Assembly: GCF_900176115.1 (NCBI RefSeq)
Contig: NZ_FWWR01000009.1
Coordinates: forward strand, 124,001 to 188,000
Source of the DNA: Peptoniphilus asaccharolyticus DSM 20463
Lineage (GTDB): Bacteria > Bacillota > Clostridia > Tissierellales > Peptoniphilaceae
Length of the DNA stretch: 64,000 nucleotides
Reading direction: 5' to 3'
How positions within the stretch are numbered: position 1 is the first letter of the stretch; each line of letters begins with the position of its first letter. Below are positions 35,654-43,970 of this stretch, one piece after another. Position numbers and translations under genes: made by a program. Under the pieces are notes generated by a model that searched no databases, was not told the origin of the DNA, and saw only the letters and a program-made list of their open reading frames with translations.

Positions 35654-38600
35654 ATGAAGATACATATGGGTCTTGATATTGGTTCAACTACTGTAAAATT
35701 GGTAGTTTTGGACGATGCTTTCAATATGCTTTATCAAACATACAGAAGACATTTTTCTGATGTGAGATTGACTGTAAAACAGGTCATAAATGATGCTTAT
35801 TCGCGTTTTAAGTATGATACTGCAACGATAGCGGTGACGGGTTCAGGAGCTTTATCTATACATAAGTCATTACAAATTGAATATATACAAGAAGTTGTTG
35901 CAGCAACTGAAGCAATTCAAAAATATATTCCTCAAACAGATGTAGCCATCGAACTAGGTGGAGAAGATTCCAAAATAACGTATATGAGAGGTTCAGTTGA
36001 GCAAAGGATGAATTCTATATGTGCAGGAGGAACAGGAGCTTTTATAGACCAGATGGCATCTCTTTTACAGACAGATGCAAGTGGTTTAAATGAAATGAGC
36101 TATGGTTATGAAAAAATATATCCAATAGCTTCAAGATGTGGAGTCTTCGCAAAAACAGATATACAAGCGCTTATAAATCAGGGCGCGAAGAAAGCTGATA
36201 TAGCAGCCTCTGTATTTCAATCGGTTGTAAATCAAACAGTATCAAATTTGGCCTGTGGTAGGCCTATAAGAGGAAAGGTGGCCTTTTTAGGAGGGCCATT
36301 ACATTTTTTACCAATGCTTAAAGACAGATTTATAGAGACATTAGGACTTACAAAAAACGAAACTATAGTACCTGAAAATTCACAGATTTTTGTGGCGTTA
36401 GGAGCTGCAATATCAAGTTTTGGTGGAGAACTTATCTCTTTTATGGAATTGTATGAAAGAGCCAACAGTGCACAGGAACAAATAGAGAAAGAATCTCACA
36501 CTTTGGAACCATTATTTGAAAGTGAAGAAGAACTACAAAATTTTATAGAGGAACACAAGACAAGAGACCCCAAAAGAGAAGAACTCGAAACTTATTCCGG
36601 GGCTATGTTTTTGGGAATAGACTCAGGCTCCACTACTTCAAAAGTTGTTTTGATGGGAGAAGATAACCAACTTCTATACACATACTATGGAAGTAACGAG
36701 GGAAATCCATTAGATATAGTTGTGGAACAAGTTAAAGAGATTTATAAGAGAAAAAATAGTAAATCATATATAAAGGCTTCCGGCTGCACAGGATATGGGG
36801 AAGATTTCCTAAAAGCTGCATTAAATTTAGACTTTGGAGAAGTTGAGACCATTGCCCATTTTAAAGCTGCGGAGTTCTTTGAACCAAATGTAGACTTCAT
36901 ATTGGACATTGGTGGGCAAGATATGAAGAGTATGAAGATAAAAGACGGGGTCATAGAGTCTATCTTGTTAAATGAAGCTTGCTCCTCTGGTTGTGGTTCA
37001 TTTTTAGAAACTTTTGCAAAGACAGTTAAAATGGATGCGAAAGAATTTTCTAAAATAGCTCTTAAATCAAAATATCCTGTAGATCTTGGCTCAAGATGTA
37101 CTGTTTTTATGAATTCTAATGTAAAACAAGCTCAAAAAGAGGGAGCTGAAGTAGAAGATATTTCTGCTGGTCTTGCATATTCTGTAATAAAAAATGCAAT
37201 ACAAAAAGTAATAAAAGTAAGAGATCCAAAACAACTTGGCAAAAATATAGTTGTTCAAGGCGGAACTTTTCTATCAGATGCTGTTTTAAGAGCTTTTGAA
37301 TTAATTACGGGAGTGAAAGCTACTAGACCATCCATAGCAGGACTTATGGGTGCGGTTGGAATGGCGCTTATAAGCAAGGAAAGAGCTGGAGAAAAATCAA
37401 ATATACTAAATTCAGAAGAACTTGAACAATTCACTTACAAGTCAGTTCAAACCCACTGTAGACAATGCACAAATAACTGTGCTTTGACAGTGAACTCTTT
37501 TTCAAATGGAAAGAGATATATAACAGGAAATAGATGTGAACGAGGAGCTGGCATTGTAAGAAAAGACCATAGCTTACCAAATTTATATGCCTATAAATAT
37601 AAAAGGTTATTTGACTATACATCTTTGAGCGAAGAAGAGACTAAAAGAGGGGTTGTTGGTCTGCCAAGAGTTTTGAATATGTATGAAAACTATCCTTTCT
37701 GGCATACATTTTTTACAGCTTTAGGATATAGAGTAATATTGTCTGATGATTCCAATAGAAAAATATATGAGAAGGGAATAGAATCTATAACTTCGGAGAC
37801 GGCATGTTATCCAGCTAAAATTTCTCATGGACATATAGAAAATCTAATAGAAAAGGGAGTTGAGTTTATATTCTATCCCTCAGTATTTTATGAAGAAAAG
37901 CAATATAAATCAGCAAACAATACTTTGAATTGTCCAGTAGTTGCCGGATACTCAGAAGTTATAAAAAACAACGTAGAGAATTTAAAAGAAAAAAATATAA
38001 GATTTTTAAATCCTTTTATATCATTTGATAACAGAAAAAAACTTGCTAAAAGGCTTTCTGAAGTGTTTGATACCATACCATCAAATGAGGTGAAAAATGC
38101 CGTTAAAATGGCATATGAGGAATCTGACAGATATAGAGAAGATATGAGGGAAGAAGGAAAGAGAGCTCTAAAAGAAATAGAGGAAAATGGAATAAAGGGC
38201 ATTGTGCTCGCTGGTAGACCATACCATATAGATCCAGAAATAAACCACGGAATTCCGGAACTCATAAATTCTCTTGGCTTAGCTGTACTATCAGAAGATT
38301 CAATTTCAAACTTAGTGGATGTGGATGGAAAGTTAAGGGTTTTAGACCAATGGAATTACCATTCGAGGTTGTATAGAGCAGCTAAGTTTGTAGGACTCAA
38401 TAAAAATTTAGAAATGATTCAGTTGAATTCTTTTGGTTGTGGAATTGATGCGGTAACTACTGACCAAGTAAATGAAATTTTAAGTGGCTATCACAAGATA
38501 TACACTGTTTTGAAGATAGATGAAGTAAATAACTTGGGAGCTATAAAGATTAGAATAAGATCTCTCTTAGAAGCATCCGATAAGCGTGTAATAAACGAAG

Positions 38601-39907
38601 AACCTGAGATAATTGACGAAAAGCCGATTGAGTTTACAAAGAAGATGAAGAAGGAACACACAATACTGATTCCTCAAATGGCTCCAACACATTTTAAACT
38701 ACTAAAACCAATACTCAAAACTCTTGGATATAACTTTGAAGTACTACAAGATTTGGATTCAAAAGTTGTGAACGAAGGATTGAAGTATGTGAATAATGAT
38801 GCGTGTTATCCATCTATTTTTGTAGTTGGTCAATTTATGGATGCATTGAAGAGTGGAAAATATGACACTGACAATATGACCTTACTAATGTCACAAACCG
38901 GAGGTGCGTGTAGAGCATCAAATTATGTTGGATTTATAAGAAAAGCATTAAAAGATGCAGGATATGGTCATATACCTGTGCTTGCTCTTTCTCTACAGGG
39001 GATAGAAGAGCATGAGGGATTTAAACTAAATTTAGGTGAATTAGTTCCACTTGTAAATAAGGTTATTATGGGAATGTTATATGGAGACTTGATAATGAGG
39101 TTAACTCAAAAGACAAGGCCGTATGAGATGATAAAGGGTTCTACTGATTTGCTTTACAACAGATGGATTGAAGTGTGTCAAAATCCAACAAGTTTTGAAT
39201 TAAATAACTTTAAGCGAAATGTATACCAAATGATAAGAGAGTACAGTGTACTTGAAGTGAGCAAAGAAGTTAAGCCGAAAGTTGGTATAGTTGGGGAAAT
39301 TTTAGTCAAGTATTTGCCAGCTGCCAATAACTATATTGCACAAAAGATAGAAGCAGAGGGCGCTGAAGTAATCATACCTGATTTGACAGATTTTATAATG
39401 TATTCATTCAAAAATGCTGAGATAAAACACAGTGAGCTATCTAAAAAGTGGATAACAGGATTTTTATGCAACATAGGAATTAACTACATTGAAAAATACA
39501 GAGAGATAATAAGAGAAGCCCTAGTTACTTTTGGATACCATGCACCACTCAAAATAGAAGAGATTATGGATTATGCTAAAAAATACGTGGACTTGGGCAA
39601 TCAATACGGAGAAGGTTGGCTTTTGACAGGAGAGATGGTAGAGCTTATAGAAGATGGATGTGAGAACATAGTATGTGTTCAACCGTTTGGTTGTTTGCCT
39701 AACCACATCACGGGGAAAGGTGTAATAAAAGCTATCAGAGAAACCTATCCAACTTCAAATATAGTTCCAATAGACTGCGACGCTTCAGCTTCTGAAGTAA
39801 ATCAGTTCAACAGAATAAAACTTATGTTGGCACAGGCAAAGAAGAATTTAGAAAATAAAGAAAGTGTACCAATAATTAAAGAGAATATCAAAATAGCAAA
39901 GAGATAA
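35654..39907 (+). CDS. Giant 2-hydroxyacyl-CoA dehydratase activase-like protein (fused ASKHA ATPases plus DUF2229 and dehydratase-like region)
   Basis: A 1417-aa fusion. The first BcrAD/BadFG ATPase domain (about 1-285) has DIGSTTVKL, ELGGEDSK and NSICAGGTGAF. The second (about 320-590) has GIDSGSTTSKV, DIGGQDMK and EACSSGCGSF, with the Cys that bind the bridging [4Fe-4S] in activases. A CRQCTNNCAL cysteine cluster follows. A long DUF2229/2-hydroxyglutaryl-CoA dehydratase D-like part contains AGRPYHIDPEINHGIPEL and NNDACYPSIFVVGQFMDAL. ATG 35654 follows AAGGAG. Such fused proteins occur widely in Firmicutes without adjacent dehydratase genes; their substrate is unknown. ATP-driven electron transfer is likely. 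Confidence 0.87.
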   Translation: MKIHMGLDIGSTTVKLVVLDDAFNMLYQTYRRHFSDVRLTVKQVINDAYSRFKYDTATIAVTGSGALSIHKSLQIEYIQEVVAATEAIQKYIPQTDVAIELGGEDSKITYMRGSVEQRMNSICAGGTGAFIDQMASLLQTDASGLNEMSYGYEKIYPIASRCGVFAKTDIQALINQGAKKADIAASVFQSVVNQTVSNLACGRPIRGKVAFLGGPLHFLPMLKDRFIETLGLTKNETIVPENSQIFVALGAAISSFGGELISFMELYERANSAQEQIEKESHTLEPLFESEEELQNFIEEHKTRDPKREELETYSGAMFLGIDSGSTTSKVVLMGEDNQLLYTYYGSNEGNPLDIVVEQVKEIYKRKNSKSYIKASGCTGYGEDFLKAALNLDFGEVETIAHFKAAEFFEPNVDFILDIGGQDMKSMKIKDGVIESILLNEACSSGCGSFLETFAKTVKMDAKEFSKIALKSKYPVDLGSRCTVFMNSNVKQAQKEGAEVEDISAGLAYSVIKNAIQKVIKVRDPKQLGKNIVVQGGTFLSDAVLRAFELITGVKATRPSIAGLMGAVGMALISKERAGEKSNILNSEELEQFTYKSVQTHCRQCTNNCALTVNSFSNGKRYITGNRCERGAGIVRKDHSLPNLYAYKYKRLFDYTSLSEEETKRGVVGLPRVLNMYENYPFWHTFFTALGYRVILSDDSNRKIYEKGIESITSETACYPAKISHGHIENLIEKGVEFIFYPSVFYEEKQYKSANNTLNCPVVAGYSEVIKNNVENLKEKNIRFLNPFISFDNRKKLAKRLSEVFDTIPSNEVKNAVKMAYEESDRYREDMREEGKRALKEIEENGIKGIVLAGRPYHIDPEINHGIPELINSLGLAVLSEDSISNLVDVDGKLRVLDQWNYHSRLYRAAKFVGLNKNLEMIQLNSFGCGIDAVTTDQVNEILSGYHKIYTVLKIDEVNNLGAIKIRIRSLLEASDKRVINEEPEIIDEKPIEFTKKMKKEHTILIPQMAPTHFKLLKPILKTLGYNFEVLQDLDSKVVNEGLKYVNNDACYPSIFVVGQFMDALKSGKYDTDNMTLLMSQTGGACRASNYVGFIRKALKDAGYGHIPVLALSLQGIEEHEGFKLNLGELVPLVNKVIMGMLYGDLIMRLTQKTRPYEMIKGSTDLLYNRWIEVCQNPTSFELNNFKRNVYQMIREYSVLEVSKEVKPKVGIVGEILVKYLPAANNYIAQKIEAEGAEVIIPDLTDFIMYSFKNAEIKHSELSKKWITGFLCNIGINYIEKYREIIREALVTFGYHAPLKIEEIMDYAKKYVDLGNQYGEGWLLTGEMVELIEDGCENIVCVQPFGCLPNHITGKGVIKAIRETYPTSNIVPIDCDASASEVNQFNRIKLMLAQAKKNLENKESVPIIKENIKIAKR

Positions 39908-39930
39908 GGTGAAATTCTTATCTCTTTCTT
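39898..39930 (+). terminator. Terminator after the activase gene
   Basis: 11-bp stem 39898-39908 with 39917-39927, then a T-rich tail. Confidence 0.75.
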
Positions 39931-39994
39931 ATTTTGATTTTAAGTGTTAAACTTATATAAATAAATCTTTTTACAAAGCTAATGAAAATGATTA

Positions 39995-40025
39995 TTGACA
40001 TGTGGGGGGGGTAAATATATATACT
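39995..40025 (+). promoter_or_regulatory. Bacteriocin promoter with a G8 tract in the spacer (candidate phase-variable promoter)
   Basis: TTGACA (39995-40000) is followed by TGT, eight G (40004-40011) and TAAATATATATACT. Two -10 candidates are TATATA at 40018-40023 (17-bp spacer) and the better TATACT at 40020-40025 (19-bp spacer). Gain or loss of G would move the spacing through the optimum. ATGATTATTGACA (39988-40000) recurs exactly at 43524-43536. Confidence 0.7.
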
Positions 40026-40060
40026 AAAACCAAGCGGTGCCTATTATAGATTTTGTAATT

Positions 40061-40086
40061 CTAAGGTTTAAAGCAGTAAACTTTAG
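40061..40086 (+). promoter_or_regulatory. Leader hairpin just before the bacteriocin ribosome site
   Basis: CTAAGGTTT (40061-40069) pairs with AAACTTTAG (40078-40086), 9 bp with one G-U. It ends 2 bases before AAGGAG and may tune translation or mRNA stability. Confidence 0.45.
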
Positions 40087-40100
40087 TTAAGGAGATACTT

Positions 40101-40463
40101 ATGAAAAAAATAAAAATTTTGTTTATAGGGTTGATGTCTGTTATGCTATTATCTACTTCTGTATTTGCAAGTGATATTAGCAATAGTGAAAAAGTTGTTG
40201 ATAATGACAATGAAACAAGAGTTGAAGCTACAATGTTAAGAACAGCTACTAATTTTCAAGATAAAGGTGGTTGGGGTGAATATGGATGGGGATTGAGACA
40301 TGCTTGGGCTAAATATACCCATCCTCAACAAACACATAGAGTTGTATTAGTAGTAGACAGTAGCTATCACTACGGAGCTTATGAGTTAGCTGGACCACAA
40401 AATTATTCATATACAGAAGCTTTAAAGGGTGACCGTGTAAGTGCTTATGGAGAATTAAACTAA
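40101..40463 (+). CDS. Lactococcin 972-family bacteriocin precursor
   Basis: A 120-aa secreted peptide precursor. Sec-type signal at residues 1-23 (ends VFA). The C-terminal half is rich in Gly, Trp, Tyr and His: GGWGEYGWGLRHAWAKYTHP, then HRVVLVVDSSYHYGAY, the GGxWxxG...SxYxHP...H pattern of lactococcin 972-type bacteriocins, which attack cell-wall synthesis at lipid II in lactococci. Longer than lactococcin 972 (about 91 aa) because of an acidic spacer at about 24-50. ATG 40101 follows AAGGAG. Diagnostic context: the eight-TM partner and ABC ATPase directly downstream are those of the family. The target here is unknown. Confidence 0.82.
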   Translation: MKKIKILFIGLMSVMLLSTSVFASDISNSEKVVDNDNETRVEATMLRTATNFQDKGGWGEYGWGLRHAWAKYTHPQQTHRVVLVVDSSYHYGAYELAGPQNYSYTEALKGDRVSAYGELN

Positions 40464-40479
40464 AAATAAAAACGTTTTA

Positions 40480-40504
40480 CTATTAATTTGAAGTAGTTTA
40501 ATAG
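40480..40504 (+). promoter_or_regulatory. Intercistronic hairpin between bacteriocin gene and membrane partner
   Basis: CTATTAA (40480-40486) with TTAATAG (40498-40504) and no T-run afterwards. It may protect the upstream mRNA or reduce read-through into the transporter genes. Confidence 0.4.
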
Positions 40505-40532
40505 CCACCGCTTATTTAAGGAAGGAGATAAA

Positions 40533-42641
40533 ATGAAAAAAGTATATAATATCTTTATGTTGTTGTTTTCTTTTGTTTTAATAGTGTTGTGTGTAAAGAA
40601 GACAAGCATAGATGAATTTAAAAGAGTTATGGAAAACCCATTTAGAAATGGCATTAAAATAGAACAACAAAAAGGGTCAAAAGAAGTTTTAGAAAAATTG
40701 TTGGATATGTCTAAAAAATACAATTTGACAATAGTAAAATCAATAAACGAACATAGTAGTGTTGATTATTACATCTATTCGCCGAATAATGAATTTCAAA
40801 GAAATATTTTAAAAATTTCAGATGATAATTTTAAAACTATTACAAATATGCCAAGCGATTCAAAAGAAAAGGCCTTTAGCATGTTCTATAATAATAAAAT
40901 AAATTTTAAATCACTTGAAGAATTAAAAAATATAAGTCTTGAGGGAATTTATAATATCTATGGTGAAGGCTCAAATATGTTTTTGAACGATTTAGAAAAA
41001 GTTAATGCGCAATATCAAGAATTTTTTAATATTTCTATAGAAGATAGCTATAAATACCATGGGAAGGGCTTTAATTATGAGTATGAAAGCGGAATGTATT
41101 TGATATTATCTATGGGAATGTTGGTAATCGCTTGTGTATTGGCTATGTACTTGGTTGATTCAAATGAGAGAGGATTTGCCATAAGAAAATTAAATGGGCA
41201 TGATGAAAATACTATATTAAAGAGGACTTTTTTTAAGGAAATAGGATTTCCTTTAGCTTTAAGTGTAGGTATAAGTATTATAATTTCAATTTTGTTTATA
41301 TATCTAAAAGGTTACTTATCAAGAGTAGAAAATCTTTATATATTTTTTAAAGGATTAAAGTACTATATTATATTTTTATTTGTACACTTAGTTTACGTAG
41401 TCTTATATTTAAAATTTAAATTGAGTAGACTAAGAGCTAAACAAATGGCAATGGTAATAAAATCCGGAAGACGAAACGGCAATATTTTAAATCAATTGAC
41501 AGTTATGGGTTCGATTTTTATTGTAGTCATTAGTTTGGTATGGCTCTATCCGGATGCAAGTGAACTGGCATCTAAGAAGAGTATGATGAATAACTATAAA
41601 AAGTATATGGACTATACAAAAGTGGGTGTTTGGAATTCTAAGGAGGTAAAAAATGAAACAATATATAAATTGGGAGAACTTTGGAAAATTTTAAATGACA
41701 ATGGGGCAATTTTATTTAGTAAAATAGGCGAAGATGATGCAAAAGTTCCAATGAATTATATTTACATAAATAAGAAATATATAGAGGTTTCAAATTTACA
41801 AGACCAAAATAAATCGCTTCAAAATTTATCTGATGACTCAAAGGTTATGGATATTATTGTGCCAAAAAAATTAAGGGAATATGAAAGTGATATTTTACAA
41901 AAGGCTCATATGTACCACGTGAGAGATAAGTTTTTGTACGAAGATATATTGAATAAAACAGACTACTATTCTGAAAATATAAACAATCCTGATTATAGGG
42001 AAAATATATACTATATAGAAGATAGTAAAAATTTATTTAATTTCTCTAATACAGCTAGATCAAATGGCAATGATGTATTTCTTGTAATAAATAATAAAAA
42101 TGTAAATGGGAATGCCTATATACCGACATTACCAGCATTAAATATACCAAATGATAAAGTGCTTGAACAGAAAATTGAACAATTTTTTCAAAGCGATAGC
42201 ATGAGGCATACTACTGACTACACTATTACTCCATTAAAGGTTGAATTAGGAGATGGGCTTAGGTTTTATGAAATAAATGTGAAGATAGCTGTTTCTGTGT
42301 TTATATTTAGTTTATTATTTTTAATAATGTCAATCTACACTTATGCGTCTGTATATTTTCAAAATAATAAGAATAAAATTTCTATTAAAAAATTCTTAGG
42401 GTTTGACTTTTTCAAGATACATAAAAAGATTATGATGAATTTTGTTATATCTGAAATATTAATTTTTGCATTATCAATAGCAATGGCTAAGTATTTTGAA
42501 AATAGCATTAAATATTTTTATGCATTGAAACCCGCAATAGCAATAAACATAGTAGTTTTATCTATAAGTTTTATAGTTTTTATATTCGTTTTAAGGCGAA
42601 ATGAAAAATATAAGATTGTAGAAGTATTAAAAGGAGAATGA
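40533..42641 (+). CDS. Bacteriocin-associated integral membrane protein (DUF1430, lactococcin 972 group)
   Basis: A 702-aa protein with the layout of the large membrane partner of lactococcin 972 systems. One N-terminal helix (about 7-22), an extracytoplasmic domain, four helices at about 190-330 (GMLVIACVLAMYLV, ALSVGISIIISILFIYL, IIFLFVHLVYVVLYL, SIFIVVISLVWLYP), a second large outer domain (about 335-580), and three final helices, as in FtsX/MacB-like permeases. ATG 40533 follows AAGGAGG. It stops 1 bp before the ATPase gene. The family is thought to give immunity and/or export together with the ATPase. Confidence 0.82.
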   Translation: MKKVYNIFMLLFSFVLIVLCVKKTSIDEFKRVMENPFRNGIKIEQQKGSKEVLEKLLDMSKKYNLTIVKSINEHSSVDYYIYSPNNEFQRNILKISDDNFKTITNMPSDSKEKAFSMFYNNKINFKSLEELKNISLEGIYNIYGEGSNMFLNDLEKVNAQYQEFFNISIEDSYKYHGKGFNYEYESGMYLILSMGMLVIACVLAMYLVDSNERGFAIRKLNGHDENTILKRTFFKEIGFPLALSVGISIIISILFIYLKGYLSRVENLYIFFKGLKYYIIFLFVHLVYVVLYLKFKLSRLRAKQMAMVIKSGRRNGNILNQLTVMGSIFIVVISLVWLYPDASELASKKSMMNNYKKYMDYTKVGVWNSKEVKNETIYKLGELWKILNDNGAILFSKIGEDDAKVPMNYIYINKKYIEVSNLQDQNKSLQNLSDDSKVMDIIVPKKLREYESDILQKAHMYHVRDKFLYEDILNKTDYYSENINNPDYRENIYYIEDSKNLFNFSNTARSNGNDVFLVINNKNVNGNAYIPTLPALNIPNDKVLEQKIEQFFQSDSMRHTTDYTITPLKVELGDGLRFYEINVKIAVSVFIFSLLFLIMSIYTYASVYFQNNKNKISIKKFLGFDFFKIHKKIMMNFVISEILIFALSIAMAKYFENSIKYFYALKPAIAINIVVLSISFIVFIFVLRRNEKYKIVEVLKGE

Positions 42642-42642
42642 T

Positions 42643-43278
42643 ATGGAAAAAATCATAGAATTAAAAGATATATCCAAAAGTTATGGGGAAAACAGTGTAT
42701 TAAAAGGTTTTAGTGATATATTTTCAACTGGAGAAATGGTTGCTTTGGTTGGAAAGAGCGGAAGTGGGAAGAGTACGTTGTTAAATATTATAGGGCTGTT
42801 GGAAAATAGTGATAGCGGAGAAATAATTTATAAAGGTCAATCTATAGACAATATTGACTCTAAACAAGCTATGCGGATTAGAAGATATGGACTGGGATAT
42901 GTATTTCAAAATTTTGCATTAGTTGAAAATGAAACTGTTTTAGAAAATTTAAAACTTGCATTAGAGTATAGAAAAGGTGTAAATAAAACCAATTTAATTG
43001 AAGAAGCATTGAACAGTTTTGGGTTGAAAGATTATGTAAACCATAAGGTATATCAATTGTCAGGAGGGCAACAACAGAGAATAGCTATGGCAAGAGTTGA
43101 GTTAAAACCTTGTGAGGTTATTTTAGCTGACGAACCTACAGCATCTTTAGATAGAGAAAATGGGACTATTGTAATAGAAACTTTGAAAAGATACAGAAAC
43201 CAAGGAAAGTTAGTAGTTATAGCAACACATGATATGGATATAGCTAAGGAGTGCGACAGAATAATTAGATTAGACTGA
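42643..43278 (+). CDS. ABC transporter ATPase of the lactococcin 972 group
   Basis: A 211-aa MacB/LolD-type ATPase with Walker A GKSGSGKST, Q-loop YVFQNFALVENETV, signature LSGGQQQRIAMAR and Walker B VILADEPTASLD, then H-loop VIATHD. It starts 1 bp after the membrane partner and is presumably translationally coupled. Together they form a FtsX-like ABC complex acting on the extracytoplasmic side, predicted to protect the producer from, or to move, the peptide encoded at 40101. Confidence 0.9.
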   Translation: MEKIIELKDISKSYGENSVLKGFSDIFSTGEMVALVGKSGSGKSTLLNIIGLLENSDSGEIIYKGQSIDNIDSKQAMRIRRYGLGYVFQNFALVENETVLENLKLALEYRKGVNKTNLIEEALNSFGLKDYVNHKVYQLSGGQQQRIAMARVELKPCEVILADEPTASLDRENGTIVIETLKRYRNQGKLVVIATHDMDIAKECDRIIRLD

Positions 43279-43310
43279 TTAATTTTTAGCGTAAGATTTA
43301 ATATAGAGTG

Positions 43311-43344
43311 AATGAAGCCTATTCAAAGTCGGCTTCATTTTTTA
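43311..43344 (+). terminator. Terminator of the bacteriocin operon
   Basis: AATGAAGCC (43311-43319) with GGCTTCATT (43331-43339), 11-nt loop, T-run. The rest of the gap to 43520 shows no gene. Confidence 0.88.
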
Positions 43345-43530
43345 GTTACATCTAAATAAAATATTCAATCATACGAAGAGGTGATTTTAATTTTTTAATG
43401 AAGATTTATACAATTAATGTTCAATAAATTATTATTTAGAATCTGTGTAAGATAGAGCATATAATTTATTATTACAAATAAATTTGAATTATTTTATTAG
43501 TCATATTCATAAAATGTATAATGATGATTA

Positions 43531-43595
43531 TTGACAATGGATAGATTTTAAAGTAAAATTAAAAATTTGACTTAAGTAAATAAATGGTATATAAT
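43531..43595 (+). promoter_or_regulatory. Tandem promoters of veg
   Basis: P1: TTGACA (43531-43536), 17 bp, TAAAAT (43554-43559). P2: TTGACT (43567-43572), 17 bp, TATAAT (43590-43595). The 13 bp ATGATTATTGACA over P1's -35 match the bacteriocin promoter exactly. Confidence 0.75.
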
Positions 43596-43636
43596 AATTA
43601 TGATAGTTTTCGCGCGTGTAGAGAGGACGGTAATTC

Positions 43637-43909
43637 ATGAATCAAATGTATGAAATAAAGAATGAGTTGGAAGAAAATCTTGGTAAGAAAGTTATCATAA
43701 AAGCTAATAAGGGTAGAAAGAAGTACATCACAAGAAAAGGCATCTTAGAGTCTGTATATCCAAGTTTATTTTCTGTGTCAGTTGAAAATGGCGATGAAAA
43801 AGCGTTAGTTACTTATACTTACTCCGATGTTCTCACTGAAACAGTCAGAATTTTAATTTTAGATGATGATGTAGATTTTAGTGATATAAAAGCAAAAAAG
43901 ATATCTTAA
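43637..43909 (+). CDS. veg: Veg family protein
   Basis: A 90-aa Veg (DUF1021) protein. It shows the signature pattern IKNELEENLGKKVIIKANKGRKK, then ESVYPSLFSV and TYTYSDVLTETVRI, typical of the SH3-like Veg family. Veg stimulates biofilm formation in Bacillus subtilis; otherwise its role is obscure. It is usually small and strongly expressed, and here has two good promoters and its own terminator. As in many Firmicutes, it lies directly upstream of ispE. Confidence 0.92.
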   Translation: MNQMYEIKNELEENLGKKVIIKANKGRKKYITRKGILESVYPSLFSVSVENGDEKALVTYTYSDVLTETVRILILDDDVDFSDIKAKKIS

Positions 43910-43916
43910 AATAGAG

Positions 43917-43942
43917 ATAGAGCCTCAAGGCTCTATTTTTTT
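43917..43942 (+). terminator. Terminator of veg
   Basis: ATAGAGCC (43917-43924) with GGCTCTAT (43929-43936), loop TCAA, T-run. A TGTTATAAT extended -10 for ispE follows at 43943-43951. Confidence 0.88.
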
Positions 43943-43970
43943 GTGTTATAATTTCAAAGAGGTGGAGAAA

